Source of the DNA: Bolinopsis microptera
Lineage: Eukaryota > Ctenophora > Tentaculata > Lobata > Bolinopsidae
Length of the DNA stretch: 64,000 bases
Assembly: GCF_026151205.1 (NCBI RefSeq)
Contig: NC_087078.1
Coordinates: forward strand, 8,448,675 to 8,512,674
Direction of reading: 5' to 3'
In this document: piece after piece, positions 11,054 through 21,715 of the stretch
Numbering within the stretch: position 1 is the stretch's first letter
How the letters are laid out: every line of letters begins with the position of its first letter
Translations under genes and position numbers: made by a program
The notes under the pieces: model-generated
Database searches by the model: none
What the model was told of the DNA's origin: nothing
Seen by the model: only the letters and a program-made list of their open reading frames with translations

Positions 11054-13229
11054 CATATGAGCAATTTCTCCTTGAGGAAGAAGTAGGATAACAGCACTGT
11101 GAAGATAGGAGCAGTGGTCAGGAGAAGAGTGGCTTCACCTGCAGTAGTTTATTTAGGGGTACATATTACGTAATCAGCTTAGGGGGGAGGGGGTACATAT
11201 AACGTAATCAGCCGAGGGGGGGGGGGGGGGGGAGGGTCGCTTCACATGCAGTTGTTTATTTAGGGGTACATATTATTATTACGTAATCAGCCGAAGGGGG
11301 AGGGGGTACATATTACGAAATCAGCCGAGGGGGAGGGGGGGGGGGGTTCCCGAATGATCACGCTAGTGTAATTTTGACACAATAGCTATGTGTAAAACTA
11401 ATTCCAAAAAGTGATATTATGTGAACGACCCCTCAATAAATTTACCTGCTCAGTCTAGTCCAGTATAATTTTAATAGTTTATCTTTTTAATCGATATTAT
11501 TAGTTTTAAACTTATGGCAACACTAAAATCTATTAAATTTATAGAGTTTTATTATTTTATTAAAACTCATTTTTGGGTACTGGTAGAGTGGACTGCTGCC
11601 AGTGTCTCTCTTTCCAAAATTAAAGGAAATGATATCAATTTGAATAAATTTTGATATTTCAAAATGGGACAGAAATTTGAAAATAGTACTAGTTGTAAGC
11701 TTCCTCCGACCGGAATGAAACTTCCAGCACCTCAATTGTGTCCTATGCCACTTCATAATAGTTGACCGACTAATATTATAATTGGTCACCGGAAGAGAAA
11801 TTCGGTCAAAACTGTGAAATTTCGGTTCTAGAAATTTCATCTTCAAAAACTGAAAATGGAACTGAGAATGGGAAAATTAAATAATTTGTTTCACCTCTAA
11901 ATGAAAAGCTTTGATATAGTGATTGGTTGTTAAAACAAGCATACCAATTGGTAAATGTCGTAGAGCAAAGACAGTGGACATAGCAGTAAATGTACCAAGT
12001 AAGGCTGTTAGGAATATCATGTTGGTTTTGGGATACTCCATAGGGTTCTGGTATCTGAAATAATAATTACTACTAATAATTTCTACTAATTAGTTTTGAT
12101 GATAGTTTATTAAAACTGTAAAAGGTTTAAACATTAAAGATTGTAAGTTTAGGTTGAATCTTACCCTTTGTAGAAATTGATTAGAGACGTCAGAGCAAGT
12201 GTAAAGAAGAATCGCCACCACAAAATCTCTATTATTGGTAAACCGCTGATCAAATCTGAATGATAAATGAGCATTTAGCAAAGCTAGTTAGAAAATATAC
12301 ATTGCTGATCACGATTAATTTACAGTACGTCCACTGGTCAGCTGCGTTATTCTTACCACCTGACTTGATACACAACAAATTGACACAACGAATGGACCAA
12401 TCTGGGTGAATAGTCAAGTTTTTGCAAAGTACGTGATACTTGTACCCTGTACCCTGTACCCTGTACCCTGTACCCTGTACCCTGTACCCTGTACCCTGTA
12501 CCCTGTACCCTGTACCCTGTACCCTGTACCCTGTACCCTGTACCCTGTACCCTGTACCCTGTACCCTGTACCCTGTACCCTGTACCCTGTACCCTGTACC
12601 CTGTACCCTGTACCCTGTACCCTGTACCCTGTACCCTGTACCCTGTACCCTGTACCCTGTACCCTGTACCCTGTACCCTGTACCCTGTACCCTGTACCCT
12701 GTACCCTGTACCCTGTACCCTGTACCCTGTACCCTGTACCCTGTACCCTGTACCCTGTACCCTGTACCCTGTACCCTGTACCCTGTACCCTGTACCCTGT
12801 ACCCTGTACCCTGTACCCTGTACCCTGTACCCTGTACCCTGTACCCTGTACCCTGTACCCTGTACCCTGTACCCTGTACCCTGTACCCTGTACCCTGTAC
12901 CCTGTACCCTGTACCCTGTACCCTGTACCCTGTACCCTGTACCCTGTACCCTGTACCCTGTACCCTGTACCCTGTACCCTGTACCCTGTACCCTGTACCC
13001 TGTACCCTGTACCCTGTACCCTGTACCCTGTACCCTGTACCCTGTACCCTGTACCCTGTACCCTGTACCCTGTACCCTGTACCCTGTACCCTGTACCCTG
13101 TACCCTGTACCCTGTACCCTGTACCCTGTACCCTGTACCCTGTAGTGGGGCACTGACCTGTGAACAAGGAGCAGATAGCGAAGAAAAAGCAAGATAACAC
13201 AGTATAACCGTACACTTTAGTTTCGTCAG
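11054..13229 (-). CDS. SLC35G/EamA-like transporter gene, 5' portion (at least four exons)
   Basis: Four consecutive minus-strand exons join in phase: about 13229-13158, 12255-12165, 12054-11945 and 11138-11054, each with GT-AG borders. Joined, they read as drug/metabolite-transporter helices: YGYTVLSCFFFAICSLFT, then LISGLPIIEILWWRFFF, MIFLTALLGTFTAMSTVFAL, RHLPIGEATLLLTTAPIF and TVLLSYFFLKEKLLIW. This covers the first EamA repeat of a roughly ten-helix membrane carrier; the second repeat is not found in the window. The exon at 13158 may be preceded by one ending near 13421 (a gtaagt donor follows IEQSW), which is tentative. The substrate is unknown. The missing 3' half could lie beyond the window or be lost; a MITE sits where the next exon might be. 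Confidence 0.65.
11150..11346. repeat. G-rich minisatellite in an SLC35G-like intron
   Basis: Several copies of tttaggggtacatattacgt followed by aatcagccga and a guanine run; the longest runs are 17 G at 11216-11232 and 12 G at 11335-11346. The array lies in the intron 11139-11944 of the minus-strand carrier gene, so the transcript would be C-rich. Confidence 0.75.
11571..11845. repeat. Relic related to the foldback family at 38521 and 43284
   Basis: A stretch with tagagtggactgctgccag, gtgtctctctttcc and aaaggaaatgatatcaattt matches the terminal sequence of the foldback copies near 38550 and 43320 with scattered differences. It is a decayed interspersed copy inside the SLC35G-like intron. 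Confidence 0.5.
12441..13144. repeat. About 100 perfect copies of the heptamer TGTACCC, inside an intron
   Basis: TGTACCC repeats without a visible error for 704 bases (100.6 units). Because 7 is not a multiple of 3 and the unit contains no stop, several long frames cross it on both strands; none is a real gene. It fills most of the 902-bp intron (12256-13157) of the minus-strand SLC35G-like gene and starts 13 bases from the 5' splice site. In the transcript it reads (GGGTACA)n, with a GGG every seven bases, so G-quadruplex formation in the pre-mRNA is plausible. Confidence 0.95.
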
Positions 13230-13599
13230 AAACTCCGTTCACAGCTTCTGTAACCTTTCTGTTTAGCCTGATGGTGGAACCATTTCATTAATGATATAGA
13301 ATTAATCACCTAATCAATATTTTTGAAATAGTAAGAAAATATCAATATCTGCTTATTACCCTGAAATTTGGAACCAATAGTTCACTATTTCTACCACGAA
13401 TAGAATTTCAGTCAACTTACCACGACTGCTCGATGTAGAGGTACAAGTTTTGGACTAAATCTTTTACGCCCATAAACCATTTCTGAAAATGAATGCATTT
13501 TTTTCCTTCAAAACTGTAGACCAATATCAACGGCGACTTGTATAATAGTAAGTGCGGTACAGGATAGTAGATATCGCCCAGATGAACTTCATGATTCAC

Positions 13600-14850
13600 G
13601 TACTCTAGTTCGACACGCACTATACAGTTCGACACTATACAGTTCGCCAGATATCACCCCTGTCGAGCTTCGGTACGTGTCGAACTAAAGTCTAGGTAGC
13701 GTACTCTAGTTCGACAAATAGTTTCTGCTTGTGATCCAATAGCTATTGCCGGGTCCTCATCATAGGATCACAGGGTTCAATGGTAGATAAAACAATGTTC
13801 TGACATCTAGCAACCAGCGGTTAGAAATTCCAGAACCTTTCAGTATAGTTTCAATCCTCCTGTTTGCCACTCAGTTCTGGTCTAGCTAAAACGAAAATAA
13901 ATTGATATCCGACTGTTTCCGGTTCAGCAGCCAAATCTCTAGACCGGTACTCGGTTACTAGTCGTTTGTGATAATATAAAGTGTGCGTATGTGGTATATA
14001 TTTATATAACGTACTCTACAGTCTAGATCTTTGAAACGAAGTACGAGTTACCACGATAGTCTTTTAATTCTCCGCTAAGTTTATGGTCGACAATGCAATG
14101 CAATTCTGCTAACTAACAATTGAGTATGAGGTCAATTAGATGTTCATAGATATGGATTATATAGATTACATTCACACACACAGTTGAACAGCATGAGGCA
14201 AGTGGAAAAAAAAAACAAACGAATAGATTTCAAGCTCGTAAAGGATCGTTGCTTGAGATCGTAGATTTCAAAACTCTAGTTCGACAGTAAAAGTTCTCTC
14301 CTCGAACTTTAGTTCTTGTCGAACTTGAGTCCAGGTAGCGCACTTTAGTTCGACAGAGTCGAACCTTAGGGTTTGTCGAACTACAGTACATGTCGAACTA
14401 CAGTACGTGTCGAACTTTAGTTCTTGTCGAACTTGAGTCCAGGTAGCGCACTTTATTTCGACAGAGTCGAACCTTAGGGTTTGTCGAACTGCAGTACGTG
14501 TCGATCTACAGTCTACAGTACGTGTCGAACTTTAGTTCTTGTCGAACTTAAGTCCAGGTAGCGCACTTTAGTTCGACAGAGTCGAACCTTAGGGTTTGTC
14601 GAACTACAGTACGTGTCGAACTACAGTACGTGTCGAACTTTAGTTCTTGTCGAACTTGAGTCCAGGTAGCGCACTTTAGTTCGACAGAGTCGAACCTTAG
14701 GGTTTGTCGAACTACAGTACGTGTCGAACTACAGTACGTGTCGAACTTTAGTTCTTGTCGAACTTGAGTCCAGGTAGCGCACTTTAGTTCGACAGAGTCG
14801 AACCTTAGGGTTTGTCGAACTACAGTACGTGTCGAACTAGAGTACGTGTA
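13600..14850. repeat. 108-bp minisatellite built from TCGAACT motifs, with an outlying part
   Basis: Between about 14281 and 14845 a 108-bp unit recurs about five times; ccaggtagcg is at 14331, 14439, 14554, 14662 and 14770, and one unit is 7 bp longer. Each unit is made of shorter direct and inverted versions of gtcgaact(a/t)(c/t)agt. An older diverged stretch of the same motif lies at 13600-13725, separated from the main array by ordinary sequence. Confidence 0.9.
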
Positions 14851-16163
14851 CCGAACGTCCTACCGGCTACCTTAACAGTCAGATTGACCACACTGAGGTT
14901 GTCTTGAGTCCTCACGATGATATCCTTTATCCCTTCCTTAGCTCTGCCCCTGTACACTACCCAGTTGTAATACCATGTAGATTCGTCAACTCTCATGCTC
15001 TCCATACATCAAGCTTTGTGGTATATTGTAGACGCCAGGCAACTGAGTTGTGTATAGTTGATATATTGTAGTGTCATCATTGTTTTAACTTTTTAATTAA
15101 TGATTAAAACTTTAAACTTGGATTAGAAAAGTGCGAACTTTGAAACTAACTAAAACGGTTTTGTATTTACCTCAAATCAAAATGGTGATTTTACGAAGTA
15201 CTTAATAAAAGCAATAGTGTTGAAAGTAAAGCAGCGACACGCGGGTACAGAATGAGCAGCAGCACGAAATAACACGAGATTTTATAAAAACACAAGGAAA
15301 TTAGCCGTGATTAGTGAAGTGGTCTAACTCAAAATGCATTTTGGATGTTATAATCTGATTAAATATTCTCCCAGCAATCGTGATGTTGATTTTGACGGTA
15401 TTATTCATGCAGTAGGTAATTATCCTAAAGAGGGGAATAAATCAGTTATCGACTGAAGCATTAACGGGTGATACTCGTAAAATATCTGTTCCATATATTG
15501 GACCGTCGACGAGTCCAACTCGGCGCGCGTCCTGGTAGGTTGTAAACCTACAACTGAAGCATTAACTCAGATTTGATGCGATACGATTGATTGGGTCATG
15601 CCAATCGATCGTATGATAAAATTATAACTGTAAGGTGTTTTGTGAACATCAGTAGGAATATTATTATTGTAATATTTTGAGATCGATTTTAATCGCTCGC
15701 CCTGAAAATCGACCTTCAAAATCTATCTGCTCCTACAGTTTTTGTGCAATGACCCTGAAACTTTCAGGATATTATGTTCTAGGGATCATTTAGAAGAGAT
15801 TTCCCGAACAGAATGTTTAGATATGCCTTTCTTTAAATTGATTCGATTTTAAAATTGTATGAATATCGTGTTCCACAATTTGCTGCTAATAACAATAACA
15901 TAAGTTTAGATAAGTTGCACGAGCTTAACATTAATAATATAGCTCACCTATATAGTGTCAATAATTATGAAGACCCGCACGGTGGGACTACGAGCGTGAC
16001 GGTTATCCGTCGAAATGTTTGGTTTGCGTGACGACCGCAATGTGAGTCACGACAACGAATGATCTTGACTGATGCAGGTCATGTGCCAATAACGTATTCA
16101 CTGCTCTGAGAGTCTGAGACCCTATGAGGCTTAGTGTGGCCAGCCGCTGTTTTTATTTTGTTA
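14850..16163. other. No recognisable gene
   Basis: AT-rich sequence with no open frame that resembles a known family and no strong repeat. Small frames such as the one on - at 14820-15005 begin inside the 108-bp array and look accidental. Confidence 0.5.
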
Positions 16164-16470
16164 CGGGCCCGAATATACACCCCGATATACGGGCCCGAAT
16201 ATACACCCCGATATACGGGCCCGAATATACACCCCGATATACGGGCCCGAATATACACCCCGATATACGGGCCCCAATGTACACCCCGATATACGGGCCC
16301 GAATATACACCCCGATATACGGGCCTGAATATACACCCCGATATACGGGCCCCAATATACACCCCGATATACGGGCCCGAATAGCCGAATATACACTCCG
16401 ATATACGGGCCCGAATATACACCCCGATATACGGGCCCCAATATACACCCCGATATACGGGCCCAATATA
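16164..16470. repeat. 26-bp minisatellite, about 11.7 copies
   Basis: The unit is cgggcccgaatatacacccc followed by gatata. Variants have ccca for cccg at several positions, and a 7-base insertion (atagccg) falls near 16383. Overlapping frames on both strands through the array are by-products of a stop-free unit. Each unit contains the palindrome gggccc. Confidence 0.9.
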
Positions 16471-16937
16471 GCTGAAGTTGATTTTGTGTTGCTGTGTTGT
16501 GGTGCATTTAATGCATGGAAATATAATTGTCCAAAGAATTAAATCGAACTGTCGAAGACAGTTAACTTAGAAAGACAATTAACTTTGAAAGGAGTCATAG
16601 TCTTACGTAATGTTTTCAACTGAGTTTCATGCAGAAAATTCAAGATGCATAATTATAAACCAAAAACATATAATTATCCTCATAGTGCATAGAAGGTTTT
16701 AAAATTAGATGATCATACAATATTATGACTCAAAGTACTCGATTTCAATCTGTTGAGGGATTGTGATCCAGCTTGATAAGTTGCCCTCTTTTGTTTTTTA
16801 ATCAAATATTTAAAGCCTAAATCAGAATTCTGCACCATATCCTAATTCTACAAATAGTTTATTTTAAAACGCTCAGTGTAGTGCTTCACACAGGCATATT
16901 CAATACTTGAATAGGATTGTTCACAGTAGTTTGCTGG
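16471..16937. other. No recognisable gene; ends in a transposon target site
   Basis: AT-rich, with nothing recognisable in it. Its last eight bases, GTTTGCTG (16930-16937), are duplicated at 17883-17890 and mark the insertion site of the following foldback element. Confidence 0.5.
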
Positions 16938-17882
16938 GACCTTTACTGATAGTTGAAATTCGACATATGACGTCATCTAGCGTCATCTAGCGTCATCTAG
17001 CGTGAAATATCGCCAGATGATGATAGATGACGCTAGATGACGCTAGATGACGCTAGATGACGCCAATTAGCGACATTGTCGCTAAGTGCACGGCACCTTT
17101 CGAATGTCGCTATCTAGCGCTATCTAGCGCTATCTAGCGCTATCTAGCGCTATATGACGCTATATGACGCTAAGTGACGCGAGATGACGCGAGATGACGC
17201 GAGATGACGCTAGATGACGCTAAGCACGCAGCACTGACGCCAGGCGACAGATAGCGCTATTTTCATAAAATTTCCGCCCTTTTTTTTGCGACATCTAGCG
17301 GTATCTAGCGCTATCTAACGCTATATGTCGCAACGACATCTGACGCTATATAGCGCTATCTGGCGCTATATAGTGCTATATAGCGTGAACTGTCGTAAAC
17401 TGACTTATCCCGCTATCCAGCGCTTGATGTCGCCTGCGTCAGATGTCGTCGCGACAGATGTCGTCAGATGACGTCAGATATCGCTAGATGGCGTCAGATA
17501 GCGTCAGATGTCGCGGCAACATATGACGCTAGATGACGCTAGATGTCGTCCCTAGAATTTTTATGAAAATAGCGCTATCTGTCGCCTGGCGTCAGTGCTG
17601 CGTGCTTAGCGTCATCTAGCGTCATCTAGCGTCATATAGCGTCATATAGCGTCATATAGCGTCATATAGCGCTAGATAGCGCTAGATAGCGCTAGATAGC
17701 GCTAGATAGCGACAAACGAAAGTTGCCGTGCACTTAGCGACAATGTCGCTAATTGGCGTCATCTAGCGTCATCTAGCGTCATCTAGCGTCATCTATCATC
17801 ATCTGGCGATATTTCACGCTAGATGACGCTAGATGACGCTAGATGACGTCATATGTCGAATTTAAACTATCAGTAAAGGTCC
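16938..17882. mobile_element. Foldback-like transposon made of 10-bp TAGCGTCATC-type repeats, 8-bp TSD
   Basis: The 945-bp element is bounded by GGACCTTTACTGATAG and its inverse and flanked by an 8-bp duplication GTTTGCTG. Each arm (about 16938-17290 and 17545-17882) consists of tandem 10-mers such as ctagcgtcat, gctatctagc and gatgacgcta. The centre is built from related 10-mers. Drosophila Foldback elements are also known for long terminal inverted repeats composed of short tandem repeats. An 8-bp duplication fits the hAT or P classes, but no transposase is encoded, so the mobilising enzyme is unknown. Confidence 0.88.
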
Positions 17883-17890
17883 GTTTGCTG

Positions 17891-18236
17891 GTGGGGTTAC
17901 TGCCTGAAGACTTGTCATTATTCATAGCTGAAAGGGTACATCGTCTTGTTGTGACACCTCATACATACATGAAGAGGTCTCCTCCTAGTCGAGTTGGAGT
18001 GGCCTGCATCACAGTTCACACACATCTCTTCTACGGCGTAACATGTTCCTCCATTCCACTCGTTTTAAAGCTGTTTTAAAGCTGTTTTACTGTTTTACTG
18101 CGTCTCTGCTGAAATTATGTGATACCTTAATAAATATATTTAATTGTAACTGTGAAAATAGTCTGAAATAGTTTGAAATATATATACTTCTCACTCTCCT
18201 CATGTCCACATGAATGGTGTTTCTCTTGAGGCTAAT
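17891..18236. other. No recognisable gene
   Basis: Holds a short tandem of ttttaaagctg near 18062-18090 and otherwise nothing recognisable. It separates the foldback element from the MFS array. Confidence 0.4.
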
Positions 18237-18372
18237 ATAATATGTATAGACTATTAATATTAGACTTTAGTGTATATTATATTTAGTGAATATTATATAT
18301 ATATTGTGTGTATATTATTTATATTATATATAGTTTACACGCAACTCATTGTTCCTAGTGAAAGAAGTGCGA

Positions 18373-18564
18373 GTAAGTATCGTTAGTCAGAGAGCTAGAG
18401 AAAGGGTGGCTATTACCTGAATAATAAAGTTTCAACTTTGTTTGCTTGTTAGTTTTTTTGATAATTTGTTTTAACTGCCGTGTTTTTTTGCTAAATTCCT
18501 AGATTAGTGACAACAATTCCGTAACTACATGTATATATTCATTACCCATTTTATCCCACAACAG
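18373..18564 (+). promoter_or_regulatory. Candidate 5' leader intron of MFS copy 1
   Basis: A GTAAGT at 18373 follows gaagtgcga, and a strong acceptor (ttatcccacaacag) ends at 18564, four bases before the ATG. This gives a 192-bp leader intron. Copy 4 has the same pair at 43851 and 44042, also 192 bp. Copies 2 and 3 read cgaATAAGT at this donor, so GT is lost there. The acceptor beside the ATG would also suit a trans-spliced leader. Confidence 0.45.
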
Positions 18565-18568
18565 AAAA

Positions 18569-20005
18569 ATGGAATCGGAAAATAACGAAAAAAGTCTGCT
18601 GACAGCCGCAATTGAGCAGTCTTCAAGCTCGTCTAGGAAGTCACATACCATAGGCGAAGCTATAGAACGATTGGGATGTGGATTCGGTTCGGTTTTGTAC
18701 GGTTTAGGGCCATATTGTTTCTGCTTTATTTCCGGAGCCGAAGTGGCTGTAATGTCAGTAGTAAGCTTGATTTTGAAATGTGAGTGGGACCTGTCAACTT
18801 TCTTGACTTCAACACTTCAAATCATCAGTATGATTACTTCTACAATTTTCGCCCTCTTACTATCTCATCTTGGAGATAGGTATGGAAGGAGGATAGTATT
18901 AATTATCACAACCATCGCATTACTTTCATCAGGAATATTGTCAGGACTCGCTAGAAATCTTTGGCAGTTACTTATCTGCAGGGCCATTGTTGGGGATAGT
19001 GGAGGCATTGGAGGTGGTCCTGCGGCTGCCTATTCAGCAGAAATACCAACGATAAAATACAGGTCACTCAGCATGTCATCTGTAGGAATCGGCTGGGGTG
19101 TTGGAACAGCACTTAGCAGTGGATTGGCTTATCTTACGCTTGGACCATATGGATGGCGAGGCTACTTGATCATCACTGCACTTCTATGTTCACCAATCTT
19201 AGTTCTTCTCTTTATAATCAGAGAATCTCCAAGACATGACGTCCGGATGGGTAAATTGGAAAATGCCCAAGAAACTTTGAAAACACTAGCCTACTTGAAC
19301 TGCACTAAAGAACTGGAGGAGGTTGAAATTACCCTGGACAATAATTCTGAGGAACTGGAAATTACATCCTTTTATCAAAGCTATCAAATTTTGATGACTA
19401 CAGGCTATCTATCAGATTTTTGGAAGCTTGTGATCATAACATTGACGGGAGAGTTTGTTTACATGGGTATGCTTTATGCAGCTCCTCTCTTCGTGGACGA
19501 AGGTCCTTGTCATTCGGTGAAAATCACACAGAAACAGTCTTGTTCATTTGACAATTCTGTTTTATTTGATCTTGGGGTCATCGGACTAGCTGAACCAGTC
19601 AGTTTAGTTATAGGACTTCTTCTCCTTGATAAGATAGGGAGAAGAAACTTGTTTTTTATCTCCAGCCTTATTCCAGCTTTTGTTTTCATCCCACTATACT
19701 TTTGCATACCTTCCGCTTTAACGTTGACGGTCCTCCTTATGAACAGAGGTACACTGGCTGTAATGGGCTGGTTAAATTTCGTCATTGCTTCCGAATATTT
19801 TCCAACATCCGTCAGATCTTTTACATCTTCGATAATCGGCAGTTGTAGCAGCTTAACCAGTGTAATTGCTTCTTTTGCTGTCCAATATGCATATCACCAA
19901 AGTTCGGGTTTAGTTGTAATTATAATGCAAATCGCACTATTGGTTACAACCGGTGTGATATACAGTATAAAGAGGGAAATGACAGGTGAACAACTTGAAC
20001 AATAG
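18569..20005 (+). CDS. SV2/SVOP-like MFS transporter, copy 1
   Basis: A single-exon 478-aa major facilitator with about 12 hydrophobic helices. The family signatures are GDRYGRR in the loop after helix 2 (about 102-108), AAAYSAEIPT and a glycine-rich helix 5 (about 150-185), GPYGWRGY before helix 6, ESPRH after it, DKIGRR in the loop after helix 8, and ASEYFPTSVRSF after helix 10. This places it with SV2/SVOP and SLC22-type carriers of small organic solutes at a membrane; the substrate cannot be read. Copy 1 alone has aspartate at residue 143, in a GASGGIGGG-type stretch of helix 4 where the other copies have alanine. That could impair packing. The start is the ATG just after a candidate splice acceptor. 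Confidence 0.85.
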   Translation: MESENNEKSLLTAAIEQSSSSSRKSHTIGEAIERLGCGFGSVLYGLGPYCFCFISGAEVAVMSVVSLILKCEWDLSTFLTSTLQIISMITSTIFALLLSHLGDRYGRRIVLIITTIALLSSGILSGLARNLWQLLICRAIVGDSGGIGGGPAAAYSAEIPTIKYRSLSMSSVGIGWGVGTALSSGLAYLTLGPYGWRGYLIITALLCSPILVLLFIIRESPRHDVRMGKLENAQETLKTLAYLNCTKELEEVEITLDNNSEELEITSFYQSYQILMTTGYLSDFWKLVIITLTGEFVYMGMLYAAPLFVDEGPCHSVKITQKQSCSFDNSVLFDLGVIGLAEPVSLVIGLLLLDKIGRRNLFFISSLIPAFVFIPLYFCIPSALTLTVLLMNRGTLAVMGWLNFVIASEYFPTSVRSFTSSIIGSCSSLTSVIASFAVQYAYHQSSGLVVIIMQIALLVTTGVIYSIKREMTGEQLEQ

Positions 20006-20890
20006 AAATTTAGCTGATATCTGCCGCGGAGATTGATGCTGATAGAGACATATATAGATTGTAGATTTATTTGCTTCCTTTTTCCTGTAATATGTCTGTT
20101 TTTAGAATGTTTGAGACATTTAAAGAATTTTGTCGCCAATGTTGTGAAATGTGAATGTGTAATAGTAAAATTTCTTTTCAATTGTTAATAATAATATAAT
20201 TGATGTTTTGGGAGAAAATGAGTCTTCACTCAGTTTTTCAAACAAACAGTTGTCGACATTTCGGCCCACGCCTTTGTCATGAACGAGACGTTAAAATTAC
20301 GTTGCATAGCTGCAATTTACAATGTTAAAATAATATTTTATATAATTATTAATATCGTGAAATACCTACAATATTTTACAAAAATCTATACAATTACAAA
20401 AATTAACAAACAATAACGTGAAATAACTCCAAATTTATATCAAAAATCTTTACAATTCAAACATAACTAGCAATTTCATGAAATAAAAATCGCAAATTAT
20501 AAAAGAAACAAATGGTAAAGCTAAAGATATTTTTTTGGAAAACGAAATTAGATATATATAGAATAGTATTACAGGTTATATGTTATGAATATCATCATTG
20601 CAAAAATAAAAACCAGTCCTTGCACCATGGGACTGAAACAATTAGTTGACTTTCGATTCGAAAGAATTAAATTCTAAATCATCCATGTTAGATAATTCAT
20701 CGGTTTTATTTGAGGTATTTCTAGATCCTCTAATGCACAATAAAATTAATTTCCTAATTAAAAAACATAATTTACACCGATAATAATTTATGATATCGTT
20801 GTATTTCTGTTTCTTTTTATATGATGATGATTAATCAGTAATCACTCTACATTCGACTGTCACGTGAATTTTTCAACCCGTTCTCTAGTT
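20006..20890. other. 3' flank of MFS copy 1, with a Penelope-like relic
   Basis: Shared by segments 1-3. Near 20240-20295 the minus strand reads catgacaaaggcgtgggccg then aaatgtcgac. This resembles the 3'-terminal GAAACGTC hammerhead-like motif often seen in Penelope-like elements, but the catalytic CUGAUGA is not intact. The rest is AT-rich and without genes. Confidence 0.45.
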
Positions 20891-20914
20891 GGCCCTGAAC
20901 GACTATTTGAAACC

Positions 20915-20995
20915 CTAACCCTGTATTAATCTGATCCCAACCCTAACCCTAACCCAATCCTTAACAAAAGCATGAGCTGAAACCCTAACCCTAAC
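20915..20995. repeat. Interstitial telomere-type repeats (CCCTAA), segment 1
   Basis: Three short clusters of aaccctaaccctaac separated by unique DNA (for example gtattaatctgatcc and aatccttaacaaaagc). Segment 2 has the same arrangement at 29715-29805 with one repeat fewer, so the clusters predate the duplication. Confidence 0.75.
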
Positions 20996-21091
20996 GAGAA
21001 ATTAGACTAACTTCCTTATACGGTCATATCAAGTGATCGAGACAGTTTTTCGTCAATATCTCATCAGGGGAGCATTTAAACCCTATGTCAT

Positions 21092-21119
21092 GGGGGGGGG
21101 GGGGGGGGGGGGGGGGGGG
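21092..21119. repeat. Poly-G tract of 28, segment 1
   Basis: An uninterrupted run of 28 G after ctatgtcat. The equivalent tract in segment 2 is 35 G. The length may be affected by sequencing. Confidence 0.8.
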
Positions 21120-21120
21120 T

Positions 21121-21608
21121 GGTTCGAAATTACATCGATTGAAGTTGGTTTCAACTGTCGGGCGCCCTTTTAGAACAATCTCGAAGATCGACTGTCGAGT
21201 GATTCAGCACGCTCGCTTTTTATACGCAAGTTTGTTGCATATCAGTTTATCAAATGTCTTGGCTTGAGGTCGCATGCCACCCGTCACTGAGTAAACTAAT
21301 GGAGCGAACGATCTGTGCTCTACATTAAAAATTCTCTCGTTGTAACATCGTGATTTCTGTCTCTCGGCATTCTCCATGGTCTTCTTTGTTGAATGTTGAA
21401 GGTAGGAATTAGAATTAGGATTAATTACCTATTCACATCGAAAAAAACCACTTGGCCTGGTCACCCGTAAGTGTTGAGGACCCTGTGAACTGCGTTTTTC
21501 CGCATGGACATTGTGATGGTAAACGATCCAGATCTAAGTTGTATCGCAATCTGATAGAATCCTCGAATTCAGATTTATTTAGAACGAAACCATGTTTTCT
21601 TAGTGGTA
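21121..21608 (-). pseudogene. Retroelement C-terminal ORF relic (PD-(D/E)XK type), segment 1, 3' part
   Basis: On the minus strand, frames read CLPLRKHGFVLNKSEF, SQCPCGKTQF, STLTGDQA, then VERCHR-region shadows and NVEHRSF-type sequence. They match in order the intact protein at 30970-31725 but are broken. About 165 bp present in segment 2 (30317-30470) are missing, and the PD-containing stretch after TLTGDQA is deleted, as it also is in segment 2. The 5' half continues at 24842 on the other side of LINE B. Confidence 0.7.
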
Positions 21609-21715
21609 GACATGAGGATGGTGTGTTGCTGTGACGGGCACGCATTGGAGTAACTATTACGACCAGAACGTCTGACGCTTCCAAGAAGCCTACAGTTCTT
21701 CTTTTCAGCTTTGTT

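Noticed and set aside
12301-12420. Minus-strand peptide IGPFVVSICCVSSQV as an alternative SLC35G exon
   Set aside because: It looks membrane-like and has splice-like borders, but its phase does not fit the next exon. The exon ending at 13158 joins exactly.
12250-13242. Long open frames on both strands through the TGTACCC array (up to 330 codons)
   Set aside because: A 7-bp stop-free unit opens several frames automatically. The flanking real exons show that this is an intron.
13417-13635. Possible first exon of the SLC35G-like gene ending at a gtaagt donor near 13421
   Set aside because: A phase-compatible junction to 13229 exists, but the peptide is not recognisable and an upstream stop limits the alternatives, so it is mentioned only in the gene entry.
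16079-16507. Overlapping frames on both strands through the 26-bp repeats
   Set aside because: The repeat unit has no stop in several frames. The peptide is only the repeat translated, and there are no conserved signals around it.
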